From Cinnamomum chago (Eukaryota; Streptophyta; Magnoliopsida; Laurales; Lauraceae), in NCBI GenBank assembly GCA_038049695.1, contig CP142454.1, forward strand, positions 13,558,501 through 13,622,500: 64,000 nt of DNA, written 5' to 3'. Position numbers and translations under genes: made by a program. Shown here in pieces: positions 37,978 through 50,588 of the stretch. The stretch's first letter is position 1. The number at the start of each line of letters is the position of its first letter. The notes beneath the pieces were generated by a model. That model was not told the origin of the DNA and did not search any database. It saw only the letters and a program-made list of their open reading frames with translations.

Positions 37978-38416
37978 TGTTAAGCAATCAAGATCTCAGA
38001 TTTGATCTTCAAAGATAAAATCGTTGACCCACTTCAGTAAATTCAGCATGATCATGTCATATATTTCCTTCCCATATTTAGTGGAGATCGGATCCATATC
38101 AGATCTTATGATTATACCCATAGCTGTACTTGCTATTTTCTCTCAAAGTGTACAGACAATGAAGTCTATAAATGTAATTATACAAACCAGAATATACAAT
38201 CAATTCAGACTATATTCTATCATCTTTCATGGTATCAGAGCTTTGCAAATACTGATTTTATTCTCTTTTCTTCCTCTCGTCCTATGGCTTCCCTCAACTC
38301 ATCCTCACTTCTTCCTACTGTCCCCAACATTACCCAAGTTGCTATCAAACTTGACCGGACTAATTATCTTTTATGGAAAAGTCAACTTCTTCCCATCCTC
38401 TATGGAACTGATATGA
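37978..38416 (+). mobile_element. Copia fragment: 252-bp LTR, primer-binding site and start of gag
   Basis: The LTR spans 37978 (TGTTAAGCAATC) to 38229 (...CTTTCA), followed immediately by TGGTATCAGAGC (38230-38241), the initiator-Met-type primer-binding site. A gag frame opens at 38284 with MASLNSSSLLPTVPNITQV and then KLDRTNYLLWKSQLLPIL, the N-terminal motif typical of Copia gag. It breaks off at about 38416 where foldback repeats begin. No second LTR is seen. Confidence 0.82.
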
Positions 38417-38709
38417 TGTCCCTTATATATATATATGTATATGAAAATGTTCATGTATATCCATCACTCAACATAGGGTGAAAGACACTTACATAATTGG
38501 AAATATTCATGTGCAAAATTCATGGGGGACATTCATGTGCATCCATATCTCACCATAGGGTGAGGGACACTTACATTATTGGGAATATTTGTGTACAAAA
38601 GAGGAAAAGTCATATATGGTCATATGTCCCTCACCCTATGGTAATGGATCGATGCAAATGAATGTCCTCCATATTATGAACATTCTTTTTCTGCATATGA
38701 CCATATATA

Positions 38710-38749
<40 letters not shown>

Positions 38750-39280
38750 ATATTCATGTGCATCCATCACTCATCATAGGAAAGAATGTTCATGTGCAAA
38801 ATTCATGGGGGACATTCATGTGCATCCATCCCTCACCATAGGGTGAGGGACACTTACATAATTCGGAATATTCACGTGCAAAAGAAGAAAACCCATATAT
38901 GGTCATACGTCCCTCACCCTATAGTAAGGTATCGATGCACATGAATGTCCCCCATATTATAAATATCTTTTTTCTGCATATGACCATATATGTCTATTCC
39001 TTTTTTGCACATGAATATTTTCAATTATGCAAGTGTCTCTCACTGTATGATGAGGGATGGATGCACATGAATATTCTCCCAGGGGACATTCATGTGCATC
39101 CATCCCTCACCATAGGGAGGGACACTTATATGACTTTCCCTCTTTGCACATGAACATTCTTTTTCATATGACCATATATGACTTTTCTTTTTTTGCACAT
39201 GAATATATCCAATTATGTAAGTGTTTTTCACCCTATGGTGATGGATGAATGCACATAAATATTTCCTATATATATTTAAG
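38417..39280. repeat. Foldback/inverted-repeat cluster
   Basis: Units with 'caccatagggtgagggaca' alternate with their reverse complement 'gtccctcaccctatggt' (examples in direct sense near 38551 and 38835; inverse near 38625 and 38910). They are linked by 'gacattcatgtgcatccatc' and its inverse 'gatgcacatgaatgtcc'. Several nested hairpins of a few hundred bases could form. No protein is encoded; such arrangements are typical of foldback elements or MITE clusters. Confidence 0.8.
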
Positions 39281-40538
39281 AACATGTAGTGTATCACTGA
39301 CAATAGCTTTTAAAAGGAAAATCTTATCAAAGAAAAAAAAAATCAAAGGAAAACATTTTTTTTTAATCTGCACATAGAAGGGAACTTTTCAATTATGAAA
39401 AATATCATGAGGGCTGAGTCATCTCCTTGATTGTAGCCTTGCATCTGACACCTTGCATGCAATATGGGATGTGCCATGCGTTGGTTGATCTGCTCCATCT
39501 GATCCCGTGATCGGACTGAGGCTTCTATAGCTTTCCTACCTGTTTCATTGATGCGGGCCCCATGCTTGGTGATCCCATTCTAGACTATTGTTGTGTGGGG
39601 TCCTGTATTTGGTGATGCAAAATCCCCCAGATTGGAAGTTTGTAACTCTAATCAGTGGCTAACAAATAAATGATTAAAAGCAGTATGCAGACCAGAAGGG
39701 TATGTTTTTGTTGGAAAAATGGCTAAGAGCAACACTAGTTTTTTTCAATTTTGAGCCAAAAATTAAGTGGGACCCACTTATCCTTTTGGGTGGGAATACA
39801 TGTAAATGTAATCTACTTCATGAGTAGATTATGGATATGTATTGAGTTGCTCTAATCCATTAAAGAGTGAATGAGAAATTACTTCCTAAACACCACTATT
39901 TGAACATGTTAAACATGGAAACAAAAGGAAGTGATGAACTTGCTTCCCACATTGCTTGTGGGCAAAACATTCATTGAGTATAAATATGCTTACCTTGGTA
40001 GTATAAAATGAGCCCCAAGGGGCATCCCACTTTTGTGGAGGAGGGAGGACTTAGATCAATGTAGGGTCACCACCACACGCACCCCCTGCCTCGGGCTTGG
40101 GCTTGGGCTTCACGCGCGGGTTGGGCTTGGCTTGGCCCACTACCCATTTATTAATTTTGGAGAAATTTTATTTAATAATAATTTTTTTTTTTTTTTTGCA
40201 AATGGGATGTGTCCTTAGTGGTGAGTTCATTCGCCTTTGAAAGGGTGTATCCAAACCCAAGAGAGGTGTGTGGTAGCATCTGTTCACTAAATCGTCATTG
40301 TTCTGAACATATGCAACCCCCCCTGAAGAGTCCTGAAGCAGCTGCATTGCATTTTCGAGTTATCATCTGTGTTTAGAGAGAGTTCTGTTGCACTGCTGGT
40401 TCGCCTGTCACACAATTTGTAGTGTTGCAACCAGGGTTTAAAATAACGGCCGTTATGTAACGGTAACACCGTGCCGTTATATCCGGTATGTAGGGGGGGG
40501 GGGGGGACGAAATTCATGTAAATAACGGCCGTTACGGG

Positions 40539-40597
40539 CCGTTATTTTGAATATAACGGCCAAACCGTTATAACGGCCGTTATATTCAAAATAACGG
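40539..40597. repeat. Subterminal hairpin of the hAT element
   Basis: Arms of 23 bases (40539-40561 and 40575-40597) are perfect reverse complements separated by 13 bases, and each contains the 'ataacggcc' motif. Subterminal motifs of this kind serve as transposase binding sites in characterised hATs; that role here is inference. Confidence 0.85.
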
Positions 40598-40886
40598 CCG
40601 TTATATCGGCTGACAGGGTTTTTTTTTTTTTTAAACGTGTGATGTCTTCTTCCTTCACTTCTTTCACTTCTTTCTCTTCCCTAAGAGCTTCCTAAAGGAC
40701 TGCTACAACTTCTAAGGCATGGAGGAGACCTAAAAGCTTATATCTAAGCTACTTTTGGGTGGATTTGTATGTGGGAAAAGCTAATCAAACTTAAGGTACC
40801 TCTTTGGTAAGCTTATTTTTTTTATTTTTTGGAGTTATTTTCAAGATTCAACATCAAAATAACTTAGAGGTGGTTGAGATGTGTTA

Positions 40887-41283
40887 GATCTATACTTTTG
40901 GAGCAAAAAAATTCAAGTTTTAACACTTTTTGTAATATTTTTCATTTTTTCATTATTTAAATCCGAATTATTTTAGGGTTTTTTTTTTTAAGATTGTGTA
41001 ATACACTAATTCATGAACCAAAGGCTTTATATTGAGTTAGATATGATGTTACTCACTAATTTTTCCCTAGATCTAGTATTTTAAGGTGTAGATCTAGATT
41101 TTTTTATTTTCAAAATTTGGGGCTTTTCTTAATATTATTGAATTTTTTCAAATTAGTGTTCAAATGCATTTATAATATGTTAGTTTAAAATAGATCTACA
41201 CTTTTGGAACAAAAAAGTGTGTTTTTTGCACTTTTTCTAATATTTTTCATTTTTTCATTATTTAAATCCGAATTATTTTAGGG

Positions 41284-41314
<31 letters not shown>

Positions 41315-41620
41315 TTGTGTAATACACTAATTCATGAGCCAAATGCTTTATATTGAGTTAGATATGATGTTACTCACTAATTTTTTCCTAGATCTAGTAT
41401 TTTAAGGTGTAGATCTAGATTTTTTTATTTTCAAAATTTGGGGCTTTTCTTGATATCATTTACATTTTAGTGTTCAAATGCATTTATAATATGTTAGTTT
41501 AAAATAGATCTACACTTTTGGAACAAAAAAGTGTGAGTTTTAGCACTTTTTGTAATATTTTTCATTTTTTCATTATTTAAATCCGAATTATTTTAGGTTT
41601 TTTTTTTAAAGATTGTGTAA
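40887..41620. repeat. Non-coding tandem repeats (about 305-315 bp) in the hAT 5' region
   Basis: Two full units and a partial third are marked by 'ttcattttttcattatttaa' at 40941, 41246 and 41561 and by 'agatctacacttttggaaca'. They lie between the left terminus and the transposase start. They are AT-rich with no reading frame, so they probably form the promoter/leader region. Confidence 0.85.
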
Positions 41621-41734
41621 GCTTCCTAATTCGATCATGGATATAAAACATTTAATTTTAAGCTTCTATGTTTCAAATTCTAAACTACTTTGCTTTATGG
41701 ATTATGTGTTTACTGTTATTCTTTGGTAGAAACA

Positions 41735-44700
41735 ATGGTACGTGAAGTTGACCCGGCGTGACAACATTGTGTTGATGTGGATGGAAAAAAGTGTAGAATT
41801 AAATGCAATTATTGTGGTAAGGTGGTAACTGGGGGAATCACCAGATTGAAGGAACACTTGGCACATAAATCGGGAAATGTGGCAAAGTGTACCAAGGTAT
41901 CTCCAGAGTTAAAGAATGAAATGCAAGCATTCTTAAATGCAAGGAAGCAAAAAAAAGTAGTGGCTGAGAAAAGGAGAGAGGCAGAGTATGAAGCATGTAG
42001 AGAAGAGGTGTATGGGACTAGGGAGGTGCTTGACTCAGATGATGATGATGATGGGGAATCGGATGTAGAGGGAGCAAGGAGAGAGAGCATGAGATCATAT
42101 AATGAGGAAGAAGAGAGGAGAAGAATGATCTATGAGTTTGCTTCTAGAGGGGGCCAATATGAAGAGGGGGGTGGCTCTGGCTCAGTTAGTGGTGGTGGTG
42201 GGATGCTACGTCGGATGTTTAGTAAAAAACAGACTCGTCGACCACCGGATTGGTTGGAGTCAGGTGAATCAACCACACAACAGGCTCGTAGACCAAAAGT
42301 TGTGGGTCCAATTGACCCTGCTGCATATAGGTCTCCATTTGCAAAGCAACCTTCTATAGCCAAAGCCTTGAGCGGGAAGATGGGTTATGCAAGAAACAAG
42401 TTGGTTAGGGCAGTTGGTAAATTCTTCTTTGATGGAGCCATTGCACCAAATAAGGCAACTTCACCCTATTTGAAGACCATGTTGGACGCTGCTGCAGAAC
42501 ATGGTCCGGGTATAAAGCCACCCACACCATATGAGATTGACCACTATTGTGTTGAAGAGGAATATAAGGAGACGGTGGATTGGGTGAATACCTTTAAGAG
42601 GATCTGGAGAGAGGGGTTGCACACTCATGTGTGATGGGTGGACTACCATCACCAGACGGTCCCTATTGAATTTTTTAGTATATTCATCTTTAGGGACTGT
42701 TTTTATTAGATCGGTTGATGCAACTGAGTACGTCAAAGATGCGACATACTTGAATAAGCTTTTCAATGAGGTAATTGAGGATATTGGGGCAGAATGTGTT
42801 GTTCAGATCATCACAGATAATGATGCAAGCATGAAAAAGGCAGGAATGATACTCATGCAGCAAAGGCCCAATATTTTTTGGTCTCCATGTGCTGCACATT
42901 GCTTAGATTTAATGATTGAAGACATTGCTAAGAGGAAAATGATAAAAGGTGTGATATTGAAGGCAAAAAAGATCACTAATTTTATCTATCAGTCAAACAT
43001 GCTCATAGCGATGATGAAGAAATATACGGACAACCATGAGCTACTACGGCCTGGCATTACAAGATTTGCCACCCACTTTATAGCTCTAGAAAGCCTTTAT
43101 AAATGCAGAGGAGGGCTACACCAACTATTTACATCACAAGAATGGTTGGAATCAAAGTGGGGGAAGAAGCCGACGCCCCAAGCAAAGCAAGTTGTAAAGA
43201 TTGTACAATCTAAGAGATATTGGCCATTTGTTGGTGAGACCTTAAAGGTCTTAGAGCCTTTGATAAAGGTCCTTCGGTTGGCCGATGGAGATGACAAACC
43301 TATAATGGGCTTCTTGTACGAGGCCGTATATCGAGCTAAGTTAGCCATACAAGCAAATTGCAAATACTACAAGGCTTATTGGAAGATCATCGACAATTGT
43401 TGGGAAAAACAACTCCATCATGACTTGCACGCTGCAGGTTATTTTTTCAACCCACAGTATCGATACTATGAAAATGAAGACAGAAGCTTAACAGATGAGA
43501 TACGTGTAAGTCTAAAAAATGTTATTGAAAAACTTGAGCGAATGAGGATGATGCATGTGAGGCTATTAACCAAGTAAGTGTAATGGACTAATGGGATATT
43601 TTTATTATTATTATTATTATTTTTTTAAAGAGCATAAAGAGTTATTTCATCCTTATTTTATTTTTAATGAATCACCAGATTGATATATACAATGAAGCCT
43701 TTGGTAGTTTTGGGACACCGACCGCCAGACGAGCTATCATGAAGTCATTTCCAGGTAAAGATCATAGTAATTTCATTCATTCTACGTCAGTTTAAAAGTT
43801 GAGTCATGTTACTCATGTATGATTTAATTAATAAATATACTTCCATTTTATTTTCAGCTGAGTGGTGGTTAAACTACGGAGAAAGTGCTCCAATACTAAG
43901 GAAAATAGCAATGAAAGTCCTTAGTCAAACAACTACATCATCAAATTGTGAGAGGAACTGGAGCACCTCTTCATTCATTCACACTAAAGTGAGAAATCGG
44001 CTGACGATGCAAAAGTTAAACAAATTGGTGTATATACATTACAACATTAAGCTCCGCAACAAACAAAGAAGAAGGAGAGAGTTTGAGGACCAAATAGATT
44101 ACTTCTGCCCAATCAATTTGAACTATATTTTTTCAGAGAATGATGATGTGTTGGCACAATGGATAGAAGAGGTAGAAGAGCCAGTGCTAGATCATGATGA
44201 ACAGATTGGTGATATGGTCCAGGATTTGACTGGGGAAAGGCCAGAGCCAATGAGAGTTGCCGAGCGCCTACGCGAGATAAATCTTACCCATCAACGAAGG
44301 CGTGGGGTCGACCCTCAGGAGATGCGAGATGAGGTTGATGATGATGAGGACACTAGCCTCAGCAGTACTAGCTCGTCTTCAGATATGCCGAATGATTCTG
44401 ATGGGGATGGCGGTGGTGATGGTGGTGGAGACGGTGGTGAGGTACCACGCCATATGATGGAGACAGTAGAACATTTTCCTTCTTCAGATAACATAGACCC
44501 GACCCGTGGGTACATGAGACTTGTCCCACCAACCGAATCATCACATGCAGGTGCTAGTGGTAGTGGATATGGCGGGGGAGAGGGTACTAGTGGTGGTGAT
44601 GTTGGCCACCAACAAGTCATGTATGGTTATTACTATGTATTACATCCAAATCAGCAACTTGAACTTCGCCATGAATTTTATCAGCAGTACCATGACTACC

Positions 44701-44822
44701 CTCAGTCATCTCAGACTACTAATGACTCGGCCTCACTTTATGAAGCAATCTCCGTTCCTCAACCACATCCACAAGCACAACAATTTTATGGGCACCATGG
44801 GAGTGGAGGCTATGTAACATAA
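41735..44822 (+). pseudogene. hAT transposase (BED finger, DUF659-like, hATC), broken by a stop and a frameshift
   Basis: The frame opens with ATG at 41735 (MVREVDPA) and meets TGA at codon 9 (41759-41761), where relatives usually have Trp. Beyond it lies a BED zinc finger (CNYCGKVVTGGITRLKEHLA, His and Cys following), an acidic linker, and a region ending at a stop at 42632-42634. The protein continues in another frame from GCTLMCDGWTT, so two bases appear to be missing in the AG-rich stretch near 42605-42612. The central part has IITDNDASMKKAG, FWSPCAAHCLDLMIEDI and LLRPGITRFATHF, standard hAT catalytic-domain motifs. Exons 43679-43754 and 43858-44822 carry the dimerisation domain (AEWWLNYG, SSNCERNWSTSSFIHTKVRNRL) and a long Asp/Gly-rich C-terminal tail. 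The phase across the 43573/43679 junction does not join cleanly by my reading. Confidence 0.9.
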
Positions 44823-46046
44823 CAATTAATTTGGTGCCTTCTACCCTTCAAGAAATAATGATGATGATGATAATATCGAGTCGGGACGCCACTCGTTTTG
44901 GCATTAGGCACATGCACTAACTCTATTAGTATTTATTGCTTGATTGTAGACTTTAAATGTTTAAGTGTAAACTGTTAACACTATTAGTTTGCCCAAAATT
45001 ATGGTTGCATTATGTCAAATTTATGATATTTCAGCTTATTTTAGTATATACATCGATACAACAATGAATGCAGGATGTTATAACTTGAGGGGACCGTTAT
45101 TTTGCTTTTAAGTATGCACTAATGGAAAAAAAAAAACATTAGTTTCTATCATTTTATAATATTATGGATTTTTTGGATATTTTTTTGGATTTTTTTGGGG
45201 TCAAATAAAAATTCAATCTGCGATGGGCCGCAACGACCGCGAACCGCGACGCGATGCCCGCGAACCACAACGCGATGACCGCGAACCGCGATTTTAAACC
45301 ATGGTTGCAACTGTTGTGAGGTCGATCATTGTATCCTGGGAGACAAACGTTGTTGAAGCTCGTGAGCACCATTGCTTGGGCTTCACGCGCGAGTTGGGCC
45401 TGGCTCGGCCCACTACCCATTTATTATTTTTGGAGAAAATTTATTTAATAAAATTTTTCTTTTTTGCAAATGGGATGTGTCCTTAGTGGTGTGTCCATTC
45501 ACCTTTGAAAGGGTGTATCCAAACCCAAGAGAGGTGTGTGGTAGCATCTGTTCATTGAACAATCACTGTTCTGAACAGATGCAACCCCCCTGAAGAGTCC
45601 TGAAGCAGCTGCATTGCATTTTCGAGTCATCATCTGTGTTTAGAGAGAGTTCTGTTGCACTGCTGGTTCGCCTGCCACACAGTTTGTAGTGTTGTAACTG
45701 CTGTGAGACCGATCATTGTATCCCGGGAGACAAACGCTGTTGAAGCTCATGAGCACTATTGCGGGGGCGAATTTTGTCTTAAGGACATAGTATCAAACAC
45801 TAGCCTTGATCAATCTTCTTCTGCAAATTTCTGAGATTCGTAACTCCAGCAACAGAGTATTTTATTCTGCCTTCAAACAGTAAGTGATTTTCATTCGTAA
45901 ATTACATTATGTAGTTGTGTTTTACTGTTGTTTTAATTCACCGTTGTGAAGAAATGTTTCCTAAATTCCGAACTATTATTGTATGTACTCATATTAACAG
46001 TTCTTACTTTCTTGGAGAACTTTGGAACATCATCTATCGTTAGGCT

Positions 46047-47181
46047 CATTAATCAGCAGTAAGGATTATTGACCAAGGTCCATGGGATCTGAAGGAATGG
46101 AAGTAACTGAAAACTGTATCTTTGTTGTGGATTAGGACTTTCATTTTGAATGTTTTTTTTTTTTTTTTTCAATAGAACATGTGATCTAGTTGCGTTGGAA
46201 TCAAGAGTCTGATCCATAAATCTACCATGCCAGGATAATAAACTACATGGGAAGATGGAATCTGTTCTAAGGATGCATTAGGTACATTTCTTCCTTGGCT
46301 TCATAATACTTTTCTAGTTATTTCCAGTATAGAACATGAAATATCATCGTTGTGACTCATGAAACTTCTTGTAAACCAGTCGTTTTTTTTTATGATATTT
46401 CACTTGGTTGCAATATTTGGAGATAGCCAATTTGAAAGTTCTGCAAAATGTTTATTTGCTGAAGCTGTTATTGTAGCATCCAGTGATGCCATTAACTGCT
46501 TAAATCATACATGCACAGTTCGTATAGGCTTATGGATATTTTGGAATATGTAAGAATCATTCCTTGATCAACAGATGCACATATATGTTGCAAGGAAAGT
46601 AGGTACTTGACCCTGACAATATTTCCATAGAAAGTAAAAGACTATAATGTTTTAGTTAATGAGGCTGCATTTGGTTGGATCCAAAATTCCAAAATTGTAG
46701 TTCATTTAGGCCATTTTTGAACTGTAGATTTAATCATAGCTTCATTTTGACTTGTTTATACACAAATGACCACAACAACAATAAAAAAAATTAAATCACA
46801 ACAAAATGAGAATTTTATATAGAGTGGGCCCCACTTGCCATGTTGGCAATTGGACACATCCGCACTAAGATATGTCCACTTACTTCCCAAATCAAGAGCA
46901 TAGAAGAAATAAAAAGAGAGCAACTATCCATCAAGTTGTTCTGCCGGGGTCTGTGAGCAGGTGTACATCAATTGCCCTCGGATCATGTGGAGTGAATCCA
47001 GTGGACCAAATTCGTGTAGACATCTTTAGAACCCACATATGTACTTGCTCTCATTGTGCACGCATATCAATCCTTGCATTTGTAGCGGAACATAATTCCC
47101 ATCCAATCATGCATATATAAGTAATCTATCTAAATTCTAGTTTACTTGAGTCGATTACAATAGCAGTTTTCAAGCAAGATC
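46047..47181. other. Intergenic DNA downstream of hydrolase pseudogene C
   Basis: No gene is seen. The sequence aligns with 20575-21723 of block 1, including a T run and 'aacatgtgatctagttgc'. Differences are small indels and substitutions. Confidence 0.6.
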
Positions 47182-48853
47182 CTAGTCATTGAACTCCGCC
47201 AAATTAGAAGAAGACTCTCCACCAACCAGTGCTCTTAGGATTTCATCACTCACACCATCACTTTTGATCAGAAGATGCCCACAATCAGCAAGCTTGTGAT
47301 ACTGTATCCATGGCAGCCTCTTTGAAACATAGCGTTGTGGGAGAAAAGGAACGATAGCCTTGCCATATGTGGACAGATCCCTTGTGAGGGAATGGATTGC
47401 TGAGATCCATGGGATCAAAGTCCCATGTGCTAAAATCAACCATTATGTCTCGATGGATAGATTCAAAATCACCTTATTGTCTTGCGTTATCCTGGAACCA
47501 AGAAAATGGTTGTTTTCATGACATTATCATTACTGAAAATGTTCTTACAAGAGGAAAAGAACATTGTTGATAAATGTGAATGAAGAAAATAGAAGTACTT
47601 ATTTGTAACATGGTTTATAACTTTACATGCATTTTTCTTTATCATCTAACTTTTAGAAGTGTATCCATTGTATAGGAACTGAGGAAAAAAGAAAAGAAAA
47701 AAAAAACCTCATCATCCGTGGAGAACATTTCCAACAATTAAATATTTGATGGGCATTGATTATTGGGGTTAACTTTAGTCAAACCAATAGTCGCTAAAAG
47801 AATAAAAGGTTTTGACGGTGCTTGAGATAAACCGGCCATGATTGAAGAAGTCCCTGCTGGGGCCTATGAGCTTGTGTTCCTTTTGAATCTTTATATACAT
47901 ATAGTTCTCGAGTGCCTCTAGATATGCATCAAACACTCTCTTTTGAGTGTTTTATCAGAATGGAACATTATATGTCATGAACATTAACAACATAGCAGGT
48001 AGGTGTGGGTACAATTTATTTATTTATTTATTTTTACTTTTCTGCTCTGAGTCACTATTTGGGAATTGGGAATTTGGGATAAGCCAGTAACAATTTAAGG
48101 GAATTTTGGTGGCACGAAAATTAGCAACAATGCTAGCTATGAATCGGATAATATTTTCTAACTTTCCCTAGTAAATCGGCAATGGTTATATGGTAGAACT
48201 CTTCAAGCCAACTCCTGATAGATGAGATAGGGCTAAGATGATGAGGAATGGATGCCAATAGGTTTTGGTGCACCATTTAGGTGGCATGATAATTATCTGC
48301 CATATTAGGTTGTAATGGGATAGTACGTTTACTTTAACTCTTGAAATCCTTATTTGGGACTAATGCTAATGGTGATATGGGCCAAAAGAGGGAGAACAAT
48401 AGTATTCCATCCCACCCAATATGGATTTTGACTCATTTTCCTCCAAAAATGCAAAATCAAGAATTTTGGACTCAATTTTAACATATATATATATATTTTG
48501 CTGAAGAGGATAGTGGGATCCAGTTCAAGTATGTGAAATTGTGGATCCCTCTTAGAATTTAAATCTATAAAAATATGGTAAGGGTAACAACCTCAGTAGT
48601 AGTTGGTTGGTTTGCTGACATTTTCTGAATGATCTCCCTGTCTTTTTGGCTAAAAATTTTAAGGGTCCCCTCCAAAGCACTAAATGTAGGGAACCATTTC
48701 TGAGTCACCCACCAGTAGACTAGAAGAGGAGCATAGTGTGCAATGCGTAGTGTCCATGGGTCCTGTACAAGCAGTGTCCTGTTAGGTTCCTCTACATAGA
48801 TTGCCTGGCAAAGAAGGCCACCAGTAGTTGATGACGGGAGCGGTGAGTGCTAC

Positions 48854-49374
48854 TGTTGGCATTTGTGATGGGGCCCGCTTGTGTTTATATGTGGGTAGAC
48901 TCCACTTACAAAGATACACCCCTCACAAGGAATCTCATGGTGACATGGATAAATATAGTTTGAGTTTTTTTATCCAACTCTCTATCCTTATCATATCTCC
49001 ATTTAAATTTAAATTGAGAGAGTTTGATCTAACATATTATCCTTATCATCTCTAAATTCGAATTTGAATAGAGATCTTATCACCCATTAGCCAAATGGCT
49101 ATATATATAGATATGAGAATAATAGTTAGCACTAACTTTCAACAACACATCTTCGACTAGATCTACTATTCTCCCTCATCATCTTCTACTTCTAGGGTGT
49201 TCATCTTTATATTTTGATTTTGAAGAGTGAATTACATATGACTGATCTCTTGTAGACAGTAGATAGTCACATATCCGTACAATTAGGGCTTGCATTCAAG
49301 CCGACCCAGTCATAATCGCGTTTGTAGCAGTCAACTATTAAAGATTCTGCTTCCGCTGCATCTACAACCTCTCG
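48854..49374. mobile_element. 521-bp LTR-like insertion in exon 3 of pseudogene C
   Basis: Copy D reads straight through 'gagtgctacccctgctaatc'. Copy C has 521 bases inserted between two copies of gctac (48849-48853 and 49375-49379), a 5-bp target duplication. It starts TGTTGGCATTTG like an LTR and has a TATA-like tract (49099-49110). Its right end (...acctctcg) is not the expected CA, so the class is uncertain. Confidence 0.7.
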
Positions 49375-50126
49375 GCTACCCTGCTAATCTACGTGGAAAC
49401 GGTTTGGTAGGTAATTAGACCTACAACACCAAACAAACATTGAAAACAAATCCTACTTTGTTTAATCTGACAAAGCTTTGCCCGAGTTGGGTCTTAGACT
49501 AGGCTCAATTTAAACTAAAATTGAGCTTAGCTTGATCAGATTATGCAATAATATTATCAATTTTGCGACTGATATCAGATTATCTTTTAAACTAAAACGT
49601 TGTATGTAAAAATCACTAAGCAATATCTGAATTTGACTCAAGAGTCTGAAACAATACATTAAAAAAGAAAAGAAAAAACTGGGCAGCATCATACCTGTGT
49701 GGTATGTGTTTGAGACAGCTCCAAGCAGCATAAGCTCCCATGGAGATTGCAATCACATAAAATCTTGGTCCTATCTCCAATTGGTCTGCAAGTTCCTGCA
49801 TGTCAAAAGCTTCACTCTTAACAGAACGCTTGGGGTTTGGGTCTCTCTCTCCGTAACCTGCTCTATCAAAGGACAAAAGATACAAACCCAGCTCCTCAAA
49901 CAAAAAAGAAAGTACAATCAGCTGAAGGCATTACTCTGAGTCAGAAACCAGTCAGCAAACTGATGAATGTAACCAATCATGACGCACCAAAACAAAACGA
50001 GCAGAACAAGAGTACAGCAACAAAATTTACTTGGATTCACAGTTTGTCTACATAGTTCACAGTCTGTCTACATAGCAATTTTCAATATCTCTGACAAATT
50101 AGGATTAAGATTTATGGGGCTGCAAT

Positions 50127-50588
50127 CCTAACTGCCCAGAGCGAGGAGGACAGCGCCGAAATACTAAATTTTAAAATAATTATATGTCTGAAGCGCCTAC
50201 TCATCATAGTGTTTATAGGTTTAATGGGCACAAATGTATTTTATTCATATATTCAAGTATTTTTTTTTTTTGAAGAAATCCATAGATTCAAGTATAAAAA
50301 ATGGAGAAAAAAAATTAACGTTGTAATTTGATCACATAAAATAGACAATAATTAATAAGTCGGAAGAAGTTTGATCATTTAAAAAATATATGTCAAGCTT
50401 ACAGAAAAAGAAAATGCATATAAACTAAAAATTCTGCACGGTTCGCTTAATATTCGGTTGATATGCGCTCTGAGCATCTTCAAACCGCACTCTAAAGATA
50501 GTTGAACAGCGCTCCGAGGATGGATTTGCTCCGAAAACGCCGATCAACGTATTGAGAGCGGGATCGGGTTGGGGGAGGGGGAAGGGGC
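50127..50588. mobile_element. Insertion of about 460 bp in intron 1 of pseudogene C, class unknown
   Basis: Copy D reads 'ggttgcaatctcctcatgcc' where copy C has about 460 extra bases between 'ggctgcaat' and 'cctcgtgcctctctg'. I see neither terminal inverted repeats nor a clear target duplication. The right part is GC-rich (near 50455-50585); the left part is AT-rich. Confidence 0.6.

Larger units (their letters stand above)
40432..45303 (+). mobile_element. hAT DNA transposon (4.9 kb) with 8-bp target-site duplication
   Basis: The element is bounded by the perfect 8-bp direct repeat gttgcaac (40424-40431 and 45304-45311), the target-site length of the hAT superfamily. Terminal inverted repeats are CAGGGTTTAAAAT on the left and CATGGTTTAAAAT on the right, one mismatch in 13. 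Subterminal regions are rich in short repeats, as in other hATs: 'ataacggccgttat' motifs on the left (40443-40610) and 'gcgaaccgcga' motifs on the right (45220-45290). It encodes a BED-finger/hATC transposase whose frame is broken. It sits inside the LTR-like insertion, so it is the younger of the two. Confidence 0.95.
40103..45762 (+). repeat. About 390-bp tandem repeat pair split by the hAT element
   Basis: Unit 1 starts 'ttgggcttcacgcgcg' at 40103 and continues to 40431; the hAT follows, and unit 1 resumes at 45312 and ends at 45375. Unit 2 begins with the same sequence at 45376 and ends at 45762. The units share 'gcaaatgggatgtgtcctta' and 'gagagagttctgttgcactg'. The hAT insertion point can be located within unit 1 by comparison with unit 2, which reads 'gtgttgtaactgctgtgag' uninterrupted. 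Confidence 0.85.
39709..46046 (+). mobile_element. LTR-like insertion in block 2, later interrupted by a hAT element
   Basis: Block 1 is continuous at 20570-20575 ('accagaagggcatttatcagcagtaagg'). In block 2 the two halves are separated by about 6.3 kb, so everything between is inserted. It starts near TGTTGGAAAAATGGC (39709) and has a TATA-like 'gtataaatatgc' near 39979. It ends near 46046 before 'atcagcagtaaggatta'. Without the hAT it is about 1.45 kb with no coding region, compatible with a solo LTR or short non-autonomous LTR element. Exact ends and target-site duplication are not certain. Confidence 0.6.

Noticed and set aside
38417..39280. Possible CRISPR-like repeat array
   Set aside because: Repeats alternate in orientation, have irregular spacing and share spacer sequence. 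This is a eukaryotic foldback cluster.
41809..42090. Minus-strand frame rich in serine
   Set aside because: It is a shadow of the acidic Asp/Glu linker of the hAT transposase on the plus strand.
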